DNA of 39,655 bases from an uncultured Bacilli bacterium (lineage in GTDB: Bacteria; Bacillota_I; Bacilli_A; RF39; UBA660). This document shows positions 8,126 to 16,641 of the stretch, in pieces. Each line of letters starts with the position of its first letter. Within the stretch, counting starts at the first letter, position 1. The stretch covers positions 1-39,655 of the forward strand of contig CAJTYF010000012.1 of the NCBI GenBank assembly GCA_910583945.1. Direction: 5' to 3'. Both the position numbers and the translations under genes were made by a program. The notes beneath the pieces are model-generated. The model was not told where the DNA came from. It did no database searches and was given only the letters and a program-made list of their open reading frames with translations.

Positions 8126-8467
8126 ATGAAAAAACTTTTTATTTCTTTTCTTTTAGTGACCTGTTTTTCACTAAATGTTTTTAATGCATATAGTAAAACC
8201 AATTGTTCTGAAGAAATTGTTTTAGAGAATGTTAATTCAAAGGATTTACTGAATTATATCTATGATAATCATTTGATTGATAAAATTTTGAGAGTCTGTT
8301 CTAAAGATTTATGTAGTAGTATTAATGCTACTCAAATTGAAAGTGATATTAAATCTTTTGTGAATAAAAACATTCGATATTTATTAAGTTTTGATGAAGA
8401 ACAAGGGTTAAATGCTCAATTAAAGGGGTTTAAAGTAGAAAAAATTATTATTAATTCTTGTTTATAA
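8126..8467 (+). CDS. Small secreted protein of unknown function
   Basis: The 113-residue product begins with a clear signal peptide (MKKLFISFLLVTCFSLNVFNAYS). The mature part has four cysteines, including CSKDLC and one two residues from the C-terminus, so one or two disulfides are plausible. I do not recognise the family. The ATG at 8126 is chosen because AGGTGG ends 5 nt ahead of it; a GTG at 8117 lies inside that ribosome site. The 3' end overlaps the convergent radical SAM gene by 17 nt. It follows the lysozyme gene by 74 nt, so it could share a transcript, but that link is weak. Confidence 0.7.
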   Translation: MKKLFISFLLVTCFSLNVFNAYSKTNCSEEIVLENVNSKDLLNYIYDNHLIDKILRVCSKDLCSSINATQIESDIKSFVNKNIRYLLSFDEEQGLNAQLKGFKVEKIIINSCL

Positions 8468-9386
8468 GTTTTTTTCCTTGATAGGTGTTTCTTTTTTTCA
8501 TTTCTTTATCGATGTCGTTTAATACGGTGAATTTTTTTATTAACCATGTTGGGGCGATGAGTTCTTGGGTGTTGGGGTCACCTGTAATACGATGAATGAC
8601 GATGTCTGGACTTAAACGTTCTAATTGTTCAATCACAATATCGATGTATTCTTCTTTTGTTAAAATGTGAAAGGGTTTTATCTGGTAAAGTTTTTCTAAA
8701 GGGGTGTCTTTTAATATATGAAGCATGTGAATTTTAACGCCATCTACTTTTAAATCATTTAATAATCGAGCGGTTTTTATCATATCGTCTTTGGTATCGT
8801 TTGGAAGACCATTAATGATATGAGCAATAACTTTTATGTTTCGTTCTTTTAGGCGGTGAACACATTCTATAAAATTTTGGACATCGTGTCCTCGATTAAT
8901 CAGTTTTAATGTTTTTTCATTACTACTTTGAAGACCTAGTTCTATAGTTAAAAACGTTTTTGTATTTAAATCGGTTAAATAATCTAAGACTTCATTAGAA
9001 ATGGCATCACTACGTGTAGCTATGGATAATCCAATGACGTTTGGTAAATTCAGAATACTTTCGTATTTTTCTTTTAATATGTTTAGAGGGGCATAAGTAT
9101 TGGTGTTGGCTTGAAAGTAACCAATGTAAAGGGCATGGGGCCATTTCTGTTCTGTGATGTTTTTAACTTCATAGAATTGTTCTATTAAAGATTTATTTTG
9201 ATTGATATCGTAATCGTTGCTCCCATGAGCACAAAAGATACAACCTGAACCATTTTGAAAATTGGGACAAGAAAAATTTGCATTTAAACTAACTTTAAAT
9301 ACTTTTTGATGAAAGAGAGAGCGATAATAATAGTTTAAAGTATGGTATCTTTTATTATCTAAACTGTAAGGAAAAGTATTATTCAT
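8451..9386 (-). CDS. Radical SAM protein, TIGR01212/YhcC type
   Basis: Iron-sulfur radical SAM enzyme of the YhcC-like family, whose reaction I cannot assign. The 311 residues show the family's stretched cluster motif, Cys40, Cys49 and Cys52 (SCPNFQNGSGCIFCAHG), instead of the usual CxxxCxxC. Other family features are the N-terminal RYHTLNYYYRSLFHQKVFKVSLNA, YFQANTNTYAPL and LGLQSSNEKTLKLINRGH. AGGAGA lies 8 nt before the ATG. Cytoplasmic. It is divergent from the G10 surface gene at 9490 and convergent with the small secreted protein gene. Confidence 0.9.
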   Translation of the reverse strand: MNNTFPYSLDNKRYHTLNYYYRSLFHQKVFKVSLNANFSCPNFQNGSGCIFCAHGSNDYDINQNKSLIEQFYEVKNITEQKWPHALYIGYFQANTNTYAPLNILKEKYESILNLPNVIGLSIATRSDAISNEVLDYLTDLNTKTFLTIELGLQSSNEKTLKLINRGHDVQNFIECVHRLKERNIKVIAHIINGLPNDTKDDMIKTARLLNDLKVDGVKIHMLHILKDTPLEKLYQIKPFHILTKEEYIDIVIEQLERLSPDIVIHRITGDPNTQELIAPTWLIKKFTVLNDIDKEMKKRNTYQGKKLINKN

Positions 9387-9435
9387 ATTTTAAGTCTCCT
9401 TTAATTTTTTTTTGTTTTATTTTAATAGAAAAATA

Positions 9436-9464
9436 TTGAAAAGTAAAATTTAATAACTTATAAT
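9436..9464 (+). promoter_or_regulatory. Promoter of the first G10 surface gene
   Basis: TTGAAA (9436-9441), a 17-bp spacer and a perfect TATAAT (9459-9464). The start site would lie near 9471, leaving about 20 nt before the ATG at 9490. A strong promoter in front of an out-of-frame gene argues for a switch rather than a dead gene. Confidence 0.7.
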
Positions 9465-9489
9465 TTAATTATAGTATAGGAGATAGAAA

Positions 9490-10735
9490 ATGAAAAAGAT
9501 TAAATTTAGGAATGGGGGGGGGGTTATTAGAAACTAATAACCAACAAGAGAGGAAAACTAAAAAATTACTAGGAATACTAGGAATTGGATTAGTTATAGG
9601 AGTTGTAAATGTAAGAGCTATAACAAGTCATGAGGTCACGTATGATAATCAGGGCGTAACCGAGAATTTAACTGAAACACTAGATAAATTATATCGTGAA
9701 TTAAAAGAATATAAAACAAGTGGAAGTGTTACCAGTACAGAAATGTTAGAAGGAAGTACTGGTTATGCTAAAGGAAAATTAGTAACGGGAAGTATCAAAA
9801 GAAAAGAAGCCCAAACTTATATTCCAGGAACAACAGATCAAACCATCTCTTCAGGTCAATATCTAAATGGAGACCAAATTATTAAAGGAGATGTTCATCT
9901 AGTAGCCAGTAATATAAAAAGTGGAATCAGTTTGTTTGGAGTAGCAGAAACTTTTACAAGTGATGCAAACGCTGAAGCGAGTCAAATACTAAGTGGAAAA
10001 ACAGCGTATGTAAAAGGAAATAAGATAACCGGAAGTATTGGAAGTAAAGGAAGTACAACGTATACTCCTGGAGTCAATAATCAAACGATAAGTAAAGGCC
10101 AATATCTAAGTGAAAATCAAACGATATTAGGGGATGCAGATTTAAAAGCAGCCAATATTAAAAATGGAGTAGAAATCTTCGGAGTAACAGGAACTTTTAC
10201 CAGTGATGCGAACGCTATAGCTAACCAAATACTAAGTGGAAAAACAGCGTATGTAAAAGGAAATAAAATAACAGGAAGTATGTCGAATAAAGCAGGAGCT
10301 ACCGTAACAGCTAGTACAACCACTAGTGATGCAACTTATACCTATGTAACGATACCAGCAGCGGGTTATTATGATACCTCTAGTAAAGTGAAAGTTGAAA
10401 ATAACAAATTAAGTGGAGAATTTATTACTTTCAAAGGGTATGTTAAAGCGGAAATGGTAAATGCTTATTATCCAAAAGTAACAGTAAATTTGTACGATTC
10501 TAGCGGCAAATTAATTAAAAGCGAGATGGCAACAGGAGAATATCAAGGAAGTATTTCAAAGTCTGTAACTGGAGTAATACAAGGTCACCAAATAACCATT
10601 AATGGAAGTACATCTTACCAAAATAAAACGGCTGATTTTTCTGCAACTATTGACAATAAAAATTTTATTATAAAAAATAATACCTTTGAAACGCTTTTAT
10701 ACAAAAATGGTATTTATTATTTAACAATTCAATGA
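9490..10735 (+). CDS. Secreted tail-like repeat protein, out of frame at a G10 run
   Basis: AGGAG lies 7 nt before the ATG at 9490. With 10 G (9514-9523) that frame stops after 15 codons at TAA 9535-9537; with 9 G it runs to 10735 as about 414 residues. Then: a cytoplasmic leader (MKKIKFRNGGGLLETNNQ), a signal peptide near 26-43 (LLGILGIGLVIGVVNVRA), and SHEVTYDNQG-TENLTETLDKLY. Next come repeats of the GKTAYVKGNKITGS, YTPGxxxQTISxGQYL and GVxIFGVTGTF kind common in Firmicute phage tail and surface proteins, then a beta-rich C-terminus. An in-frame ATG at 9512 would bypass the run but has no usable ribosome site. It is probably a surface or adhesion protein; its ligand is unknown. Confidence 0.8.
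9514..9523 (+). repeat. G10 homopolymer inside codons 9-12 (slippage site)
   Basis: Ten consecutive G in very AT-rich DNA, right after ATG plus seven codons. Losing one G or gaining two joins the ribosome-bound start to the long downstream frame. Confidence 0.9.
9746..10288 (+). repeat. 243-bp (81-codon) in-frame tandem repeat
   Basis: The TFTSDANA...SGKTAYVKGNKITGS block starting at 9950 recurs at 10193, exactly 243 bp on, with near-identical DNA over the first 90 bp or so. A diverged partial copy precedes it (about 9746-9949). Unequal recombination could change the number of modules without shifting the frame. Confidence 0.75.
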
Positions 10736-10971
10736 TTTTGTTTAAAAAGTTTTTTTTAAATTTTTTAATGCGAGTTACTAATTTATATGGATGTACAGTA
10801 AATGAAATAGTAGGATTATATCCCTCTGAGTCTGAGCTTAAAAATAACATAAATATCCCTTCTAATCAATCATTTGTTATAGATTTAACAAGATATACTG
10901 ATAAGTATTACTATATTGTTAATCTCTCTAAAACCTCAGATCAATTTGTAACCCATATTATACTTGAATAA
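10732..10971 (+). CDS. Weak 79-codon ORF, possibly a gene remnant
   Basis: The ATG overlaps the TGA of the preceding gene (ATGA) but no ribosome site is visible, and the first codons are a run of Phe, Leu and Lys. From about residue 19 the translation looks more protein-like (VNEIVGLYPSESELKN, SNQSFVIDLTRYTDKYYYIVNL). It could be a translationally coupled small protein or the tail of a larger surface gene cut off from its start. I do not recognise it. No transmembrane segment or signal peptide is convincing. Confidence 0.3.
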   Translation: MILFKKFFLNFLMRVTNLYGCTVNEIVGLYPSESELKNNINIPSNQSFVIDLTRYTDKYYYIVNLSKTSDQFVTHIILE

Positions 10972-11002
10972 AAAAATAATGTTTTTTCAGTCTTCTATTT
11001 GG

Positions 11003-11031
11003 TTGTTTTGTTTTTTCTAGTATGTTAAAAT
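11003..11031 (+). promoter_or_regulatory. Putative promoter of the GH31 gene
   Basis: TTGTTT (11003-11008), a 17-bp spacer and TAAAAT (11026-11031) preceded by TGT, giving an extended -10. AGGGTGAT and the ATG at 11061 follow. Confidence 0.5.
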
Positions 11032-11060
11032 ATAGGTAAATAATAAAGGGTGATAGTAAG

Positions 11061-13454
11061 ATGGATGAACATTTTAAAGTAGATTATTCTCATAATAAAG
11101 CTAAAGATAATGTAGTTTTTAAGGGAGAAAAATACCGTATTTCCATTTTAACGGAACGTTTGATTCGATTTGAATATAGTGAAACAGGTGTGTTTTTTGA
11201 TGCTTTAACGCAAAGAGTCATTAATCGTGATTTTCCTGTTCCTGCTTATGAAGTTCGTGAAGATCAACGCTTTTTGGAAGTTTCTACAAAATATTTTAAG
11301 ATGACATATGCTAAAGAAAAGCCTTTTCAAGCCAGTATTGTTGCTCCAGATGCTAATTTAAAAGTAGTGCTCCAAAATACAGATAAAATGTGGTATTTTA
11401 ATCATCCAGAAGCCCGAAATTTTAAAGGAACCAGTGTTAGTTTGGATGAAAATAGTACTAAAACTACTTTTAATAAAGGTCTTTATTCTACGGATGGCTT
11501 TGCTTCTTTAGATGATTCGGATTCACTTATTATTGATGAGAATGGAGCGTTAATAAAACCAAGCACTAAACGAATTGATACTTATCTTTTTATTTATCGA
11601 AGAGATTTTGGTCTTTGTTTAAGAGATTATTTTATGTTAACAGGAAGACCCGCTTTAATTCCTCGTTATGCTTTAGGAATTTGGTGGAATAAAGATGATG
11701 TTTATAGTTTTGAAGATACTAAAAAACTTTTAGGAGATTTTGCTCGTTATCGTATTCCTTATTCCGTGTTGCTTTTAGGAAATCATTGGCATAGGAAAAC
11801 GGACTTGATTAAAACTGGCTATACGTTTAGTGAGAGTTTGTTTCCAAATCCTGAAGAATTTGTAAAATATATGCATGAACGAGGTGTTCGAATTGGCGTT
11901 ACTTTGGATCCTAGTGAAGGTGTGAGTAAGCAAGAAAAAAACTATTCCTTAATTAAAGAGGATTTAAATTTAACAGATGAAGTAAATATTCCTTTTAATG
12001 CGTTTGATTCACGTTTTATAAAAGAATATTTTTATAATTTAATCCATCCTTTAAACGATTTAGGTATTGATTTCTATTTTTTAGATTATTATAACAAAAA
12101 AGATATGGCTACACTCAATGCCTTAAATTACTATCATTTTAATGATTATAAGAAGTATGCTAATCAACGTGGGATGCTATTAAGTCGAAATGGACTTGTT
12201 GCTTCTCATCGGTTACCTATTTATTATTCTGGAAAAACTCGTGTGAGTTGGGAAACGCTTAAACTTCTTCCTTTTTATAATTCAACAGCCAGTAACATTG
12301 GACTTTCTTGGTGGAGTCATGATATTGGAGGGTATCAAGACGGTATTGAAGATGGAGAACTTTATTTACGTTATGTTCAACTCGGTACTTTTAGTCCTAT
12401 TTTTCGGTTTAGTGCTAAATTTGGCCATTATTATAAAAGAGAACCTTGGAGATGGGGAGTTCAAACGCTTAATATTGTAAGGGATTATTGTATTTTAAGA
12501 CACCGTTTGATTCCTTATTTATATAGTGAGGCTTATAAATATCATACCACTGGTTTACCTTTGGTTCAGCCTTTATATTATCAAAAACCAGAGGTCTATG
12601 ATGAACCTGTTTATAAAAATGAATATACATTTGGAACAGAATTATTTGTAGCTCCTATTACGGAGAAAAAAGATCAAATTATGAACCGTGCTATTGAAAA
12701 ATTATTATTACCTAATGGCATGTGGTATGATTTTAATACTGGTAAGAAGTTTCCAGGAAATAAAAGATATATGGCTTTTTATAAAGATGAAGATTTTCCA
12801 GTGTTTGCAAGATCTGGAGCCATTATTCCTTTGGCTCTTTTGGAAGAAAACATTAATGTTACCAATCCACCAAAAGCTTTAGAAATACATGTTTTTCCTG
12901 GTAAAAGTAATATTTATAAGCTTTATGAAGATGACGGGTATTCTTCTTTATATGAAAAAGGTTATTATATTATGACACATATTGATTACAATTATTTACA
13001 AAATAACTATACACTGATTGTTCATCCAGTTGAAGGCAAGACAGGAATTATTCCTCCAAATCGAGATTATAAAATTCGCTTTAGAAATACGAGGGAAGCA
13101 GATGATGTCATTGTATATGTTAATAAAGATATCGTGATTCCAACGTGTTATATAGATGAAAATGATTTTATTGTTGAAGTTAAGAATGTGCCAACAAATG
13201 GTCAATTGACCATTAATTGTAAAGGAAAAGATATTGAGATTGATGCGGTACGTATTATTAATGAAGAAGTGGATTCCATTATTAGTGATTTACAAATTGA
13301 AACCCGTTTGAAAGATAAAATTGCTCAAGTTTTCTTTAGTGATTTAGATATCAGAAGAAAAAGAGTTCGTATCAAAAAATTAAAAAAAGATGGATTAGAG
13401 AGCATCTATGTAAGGATGTTTTTAAAATTATTGGAATACATTAAAGAATTGTAA
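11061..13454 (+). CDS. GH31-family alpha-glycosidase with Lys at the acid/base site
   Basis: The 797-residue cytoplasmic protein has GH31 architecture: an N-terminal beta domain (YRISILTERLIRFEYSE), a barrel from about 200 (PRYALGIWWNKDD), and C-terminal beta domains (LFVAPITE, LPNGMWYDFNTGK, VFARSGAIIPL). The nucleophile is kept: Asp342 in DFYFLDYYNK. The usual acid/base Asp of the SGDTxxxWETL motif is replaced by Lys392 (SGKTRVSWETL), while the following SNIGLSWWSHDIGGY is intact. The last roughly 100 residues are a helical, Lys/Arg-rich extension. The enzyme may be inactive, retuned, or a different activity on alpha-linked substrates. A start with AGGGTGAT is clear; the next gene follows by 30 nt and is probably co-transcribed. 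Confidence 0.88.
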   Translation: MDEHFKVDYSHNKAKDNVVFKGEKYRISILTERLIRFEYSETGVFFDALTQRVINRDFPVPAYEVREDQRFLEVSTKYFKMTYAKEKPFQASIVAPDANLKVVLQNTDKMWYFNHPEARNFKGTSVSLDENSTKTTFNKGLYSTDGFASLDDSDSLIIDENGALIKPSTKRIDTYLFIYRRDFGLCLRDYFMLTGRPALIPRYALGIWWNKDDVYSFEDTKKLLGDFARYRIPYSVLLLGNHWHRKTDLIKTGYTFSESLFPNPEEFVKYMHERGVRIGVTLDPSEGVSKQEKNYSLIKEDLNLTDEVNIPFNAFDSRFIKEYFYNLIHPLNDLGIDFYFLDYYNKKDMATLNALNYYHFNDYKKYANQRGMLLSRNGLVASHRLPIYYSGKTRVSWETLKLLPFYNSTASNIGLSWWSHDIGGYQDGIEDGELYLRYVQLGTFSPIFRFSAKFGHYYKREPWRWGVQTLNIVRDYCILRHRLIPYLYSEAYKYHTTGLPLVQPLYYQKPEVYDEPVYKNEYTFGTELFVAPITEKKDQIMNRAIEKLLLPNGMWYDFNTGKKFPGNKRYMAFYKDEDFPVFARSGAIIPLALLEENINVTNPPKALEIHVFPGKSNIYKLYEDDGYSSLYEKGYYIMTHIDYNYLQNNYTLIVHPVEGKTGIIPPNRDYKIRFRNTREADDVIVYVNKDIVIPTCYIDENDFIVEVKNVPTNGQLTINCKGKDIEIDAVRIINEEVDSIISDLQIETRLKDKIAQVFFSDLDIRRKRVRIKKLKKDGLESIYVRMFLKLLEYIKEL

Positions 13455-13484
13455 TGTATATTTAATTAATTAAGGAGGATTTTT

Positions 13485-13928
13485 ATGAAATTAATTGATG
13501 ATGATGGGCTTTATGTTCAAAAAAGAGATATTTTATCCATTCAGTCTATTTATGGCCTTTTTCCGACTAATTTAATGGATAAAGTTTTTCCTGAAAATTT
13601 TGACAAAAAACAGTTTAATTTAAATGAGTCTATTTTTATAAATGACCCAATAGATGTAAAAATGATAAATAGTTTTGGTTGGATTCTTAATTATGAATAT
13701 TTGTATAGTCATTCTTTAGAAGAATTAAAGGAAATGATTGCAATTAAAAATGAAAGATCAAATGAACTTCATGTTATGGTTATGAATGCACCTAATGGAG
13801 TAAATTCGGAAGATTATATTTCTGAAATTAAAAGTATAGATTATGAAATTCAAGAAATTAAGGATGTTATTCTTGAGAAAGAAAAACATATTAAATTGAA
13901 TCATAGTGAAGAAGATTTAAAACGTTAA
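13485..13928 (+). CDS. Hypothetical 147-residue protein downstream of GH31
   Basis: AAGGAGG lies 6 nt before the ATG. The product is acidic, with no signal peptide or membrane segment. The N-terminal half is globular-looking (DGLYVQKRDILSIQSIYGLFP). The C-terminal half, from about residue 75, is charged and probably helical or coiled-coil (LEELKEMIAIKNERSNEL, YEIQEIKDVILEKEKHIKL). I do not recognise a family. The 30-nt spacing suggests one operon with the GH31 gene. No terminator is obvious before the promoter of the next gene. Confidence 0.75.
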   Translation: MKLIDDDGLYVQKRDILSIQSIYGLFPTNLMDKVFPENFDKKQFNLNESIFINDPIDVKMINSFGWILNYEYLYSHSLEELKEMIAIKNERSNELHVMVMNAPNGVNSEDYISEIKSIDYEIQEIKDVILEKEKHIKLNHSEEDLKR

Positions 13929-13939
13929 ATCTTTTTTTC

Positions 13940-13968
13940 TTGTCAAAAAATGGTAAGTGACTTATAAT
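13940..13968 (+). promoter_or_regulatory. Promoter of the second G10 surface gene
   Basis: TTGTCA (13940-13945), a 17-bp spacer and a perfect TATAAT (13963-13968). The leader of about 60 nt ends in AAGGAAGGA before the ATG at 14037. Confidence 0.7.
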
Positions 13969-14036
13969 TGAAATACAAATAAGGTAAAGAACTTGTTTGG
14001 TTATAAAATAAATTTAATAAGGAAGGAAAGAAGAAA

Positions 14037-15219
14037 ATGAAAAAGATTAAATTTAAGAATGGGGGGGGGGTTATTAGAAACTAATAACCAACTAGAAAGG
14101 TTTACCAAAGATAAAAGGAATAAAAAAATCATTTATTCTATATTAGGAATACTTTTAGTAATAGGAAGTATCACGTTATATAAAACGTTTGCTTTCTATG
14201 AAGAAAAGAAAAGCTTTAATATATTAAAAGGAAGAATTCCAGATTTTGGTTACGATATCAAATTATTAAGTGTTGTCGTAGATGATAAAAAAAGTGAAAG
14301 TATTCCAGAAAGAGGGTTATATAAAACAAATGTGCATTGTACAAATGGAACGTTTGGGGAATGGGATTATAACAATTGGAACTTAGTATTAAACAATGTC
14401 AGCAGTGAATCAAAATGCAACGTCGAGTTTACAAGTGGATTAAGTGAAGAAGAATACAATAAATACATTGAAGCAGGAAAAGCGTTACATCGAAATACGT
14501 ATCGAGGAAAAGATATAACCAGTTATTATACAGATGGAAGTCTTTATACTAGAATAGCCAATGGAAGTTTTGAAGACATTTATGTCGGAGATTATATTAA
14601 TGCTAACGATGTCACATGGTTAATAGCAGACATTGATAATTATTTAAATAGTGGTGGAGAGTTTAAGATTCATTTTTTAGAAAAACATCATGCCACCATT
14701 ATACCAGCGGTTCCCCTTATGAATGCACCCATGAACATCACAAATACTACTGAAGGTGGATATGCTGGAAGTAAAATGGCAACCGAAACCTTACCTAGTT
14801 TAATAGCAGAAGATGGTATAATAGGAAAGGCATTTGGCAATCATGTTTTAGAGTATAGAAATATACTTTCTAATAGAATAAATACAACAGCTATTAATCA
14901 AACAGGAGAAAAACAAACAGGAGCCTCCGACAATTGGGCGTGGTATACAAGAAAGTGCGATTTAATGAGTGAAGCAAATGTTTATGGTGTAAATGTTACC
15001 TCTTCAAGTTATTATGATACAGGTATAGATAATAGACAATACGCTCTCTTTCAATTAAAACCTGAGTTTATTAATAGTTATAATAATAATCTTTTTAATT
15101 GTTGGTTAAAAGATGTTTCTTCAAGAGAATCCTTTTCATATGTTACATATTATGGCTATTCTGGGTCTGGTTATGCTTCTGGACGGTTAGAAATTCGTCC
15201 TAGGTTTTTGATTGGATAA
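14037..15219 (+). CDS. Membrane-anchored 'RPRFLIG' tail-like protein, out of frame at a G10 run
   Basis: AAGGA lies 9 nt before the ATG at 14037. With 10 G (14061-14070) that frame stops after 15 codons; with 9 G it runs on as about 393 residues. Layout: the leader MKKIKFKNGGGLLETNNQLER shared with the 9490 gene, a membrane segment near 31-47, and TFAFYEEKKSFNILKGRIPDF, which recalls SipW-type exported proteins. A small domain follows with two cysteines (CTNGTFGEWDYNNWNLVL...SKCNVEF). Last is a large C-terminal domain (VGDYINANDVTWLIADIDNYL, GGYAGSKM, ending IRPRFLIG) of a kind common in Firmicute phage tail and DUF6273-like proteins. It is likely a surface ligand-binding protein. The terminator follows immediately. 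Confidence 0.8.
14061..14070 (+). repeat. Second G10 homopolymer (slippage site)
   Basis: Same length, same position relative to the ATG and nearly the same flanks as the run at 9514-9523. The frame logic is identical: 9 or 12 G restores the long frame. Confidence 0.9.
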
Positions 15220-15253
15220 AAAAATTAGACATTAAGTTTTGTCTAATTTTTTT
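15220..15253. terminator. Bidirectional terminator between the surface gene and murC
   Basis: AAAAATTAGAC pairs with GTCTAATTTTT around a 10-nt loop, with A- and T-runs on either side. It includes the murC stop codon on the minus strand. Confidence 0.85.
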
Positions 15254-16628
15254 CAATTAAAGCATAACCTACTTTATTGATTGTTCCAGCTCCTATTGTA
15301 ATGATAAGATCGTCTTTTTTTACGTGTTTTTTTAAATAATCAATGATTTTATCGTAGTTTTCTAAATAAAGGCAATTGGGGTTGTCTTTTTTTATTAATT
15401 CTTCCAATTGTTTCGAAAAAATGTTATGACTATTTTCTTCTCGAGCGGCGTAGATTTCAGCTAATAGAATATGATCAAATTGGCTTAAAACTTTTGCAAA
15501 TTCTTCTAAATGTTCTTCAGTTCTTGAGTAAGTATGTGGTTCAAAGATAGCCCAAGTTTGATTTTTTTTCATTTCTTCACTACAATGATAAGTCGCGTTT
15601 ATTTCTGTTGGATGATGAGCGTAATCATCGTACACGGGAATACCTTTATATTCTCCAATTTTTTCAAATCTTCTATTGGCACCCGTAAAAGATTCAATGC
15701 CAGATTTGATATATTTTTTGTCAATTTTATAATAATCACAAGTAGCAATGGTTGCTAAAGCGTTCAAAATATTATGCTGTCCATGGACTTTTAAAGTAAA
15801 TTCTTCATACATTTCATTATTTTTTAATACTTTAAAGCTTAATTGACCTTCATTGTTTTGGTTTATTTCCGTTGCTTTAAAATCCGCTTCACTTTTAATT
15901 CCGTACGTTATAATGTTTCTTTTTTCTTTGTTTTGGCCAATGAGTTCTTTGGTGTTTTCATCGTCGCTGTTAGCAATTAGCATACCGTTATTATCCATGC
16001 GATTGATAAATAGGTTAAAAGATTTTTTGATGTTTTCTATATTTTTAAAATAATCTAAGTGATCGTTATCAATATTTAAAATGATTTCAGTATTAGGATA
16101 AAATTTTAAAAATGAATCGACGTATTCACAAGCTTCTAAGATAAAATAATCACTTTGTCCGGTTCGATTGTTGCCATTAATGTTTTTTAAATATGCTCCT
16201 ACGGAAATGGTTGGGTCTAAATTGGCTTCTAAAAAAACGGATGAAATCATAGACGTGGTGGTGGTTTTTCCATGCGTACCACTTACACATATACATTCTT
16301 TATAACTTTTAGTGAGTTCTCCTAAAAATTCACTTCTTTCCATCATTTTAATATTATTTTCTTTAGCGTATAAGAATTCAGGATCATTAATAGGAATGGC
16401 GGCGGTGTAAACGACTAAATCTGATTGAGCCATTTTTTCAGGATGATGACCTATTTCTACTTGTATGCCTAACGTTTTTAAGTGTTTAGTGTTATCACTT
16501 TCTTTGGCATCACTACCACTTATTTTAAAGTCAAAATGAGATAAGTGTTCTGCTAGTCCACTCATACTGACTCCACCAATACCAATCATGTAGATGTTTT
16601 TATATTTATTTAAAGAATCAAATGTCAT
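15243..16628 (-). CDS. murC: UDP-N-acetylmuramate--L-alanine ligase
   Basis: Adds L-Ala to UDP-MurNAc with ATP, the first amino-acid step of peptidoglycan precursor synthesis in the cytoplasm. The 461 residues match the family: an N-terminal Rossmann-like start (IYMIGIGGVSMSGLAEHL), P-loop SGTHGKTTTTSM near 115, a central ligase domain with NIDNDHLDYF, and a C-terminal domain with YDDYAHHPTEI and FEPHTYSR. GAGG lies about 8 nt before the ATG. It stands alone rather than in a mur/fts cluster. Its 5' leader holds an (AAAG)4 tract between the -10 and the ribosome site. Confidence 0.97.
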   Translation of the reverse strand: MTFDSLNKYKNIYMIGIGGVSMSGLAEHLSHFDFKISGSDAKESDNTKHLKTLGIQVEIGHHPEKMAQSDLVVYTAAIPINDPEFLYAKENNIKMMERSEFLGELTKSYKECICVSGTHGKTTTTSMISSVFLEANLDPTISVGAYLKNINGNNRTGQSDYFILEACEYVDSFLKFYPNTEIILNIDNDHLDYFKNIENIKKSFNLFINRMDNNGMLIANSDDENTKELIGQNKEKRNIITYGIKSEADFKATEINQNNEGQLSFKVLKNNEMYEEFTLKVHGQHNILNALATIATCDYYKIDKKYIKSGIESFTGANRRFEKIGEYKGIPVYDDYAHHPTEINATYHCSEEMKKNQTWAIFEPHTYSRTEEHLEEFAKVLSQFDHILLAEIYAAREENSHNIFSKQLEELIKKDNPNCLYLENYDKIIDYLKKHVKKDDLIITIGAGTINKVGYALIEKN

Positions 16629-16641
16629 AAACTTTTCCTCT

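Noticed and set aside
9512..9523. ATG at 9512 as the real start of the first G10 gene
   Set aside because: The only SD-like bases (AGG) sit one base before it, while the ATG at 9490 has AGGAG at ideal spacing; the second locus shows the same design.
9514..14070. Both G10 runs as plain sequencing errors
   Set aside because: Cannot be excluded for the exact count, but two independent loci share the run and context, so the tract itself is real; only raw reads can settle length.
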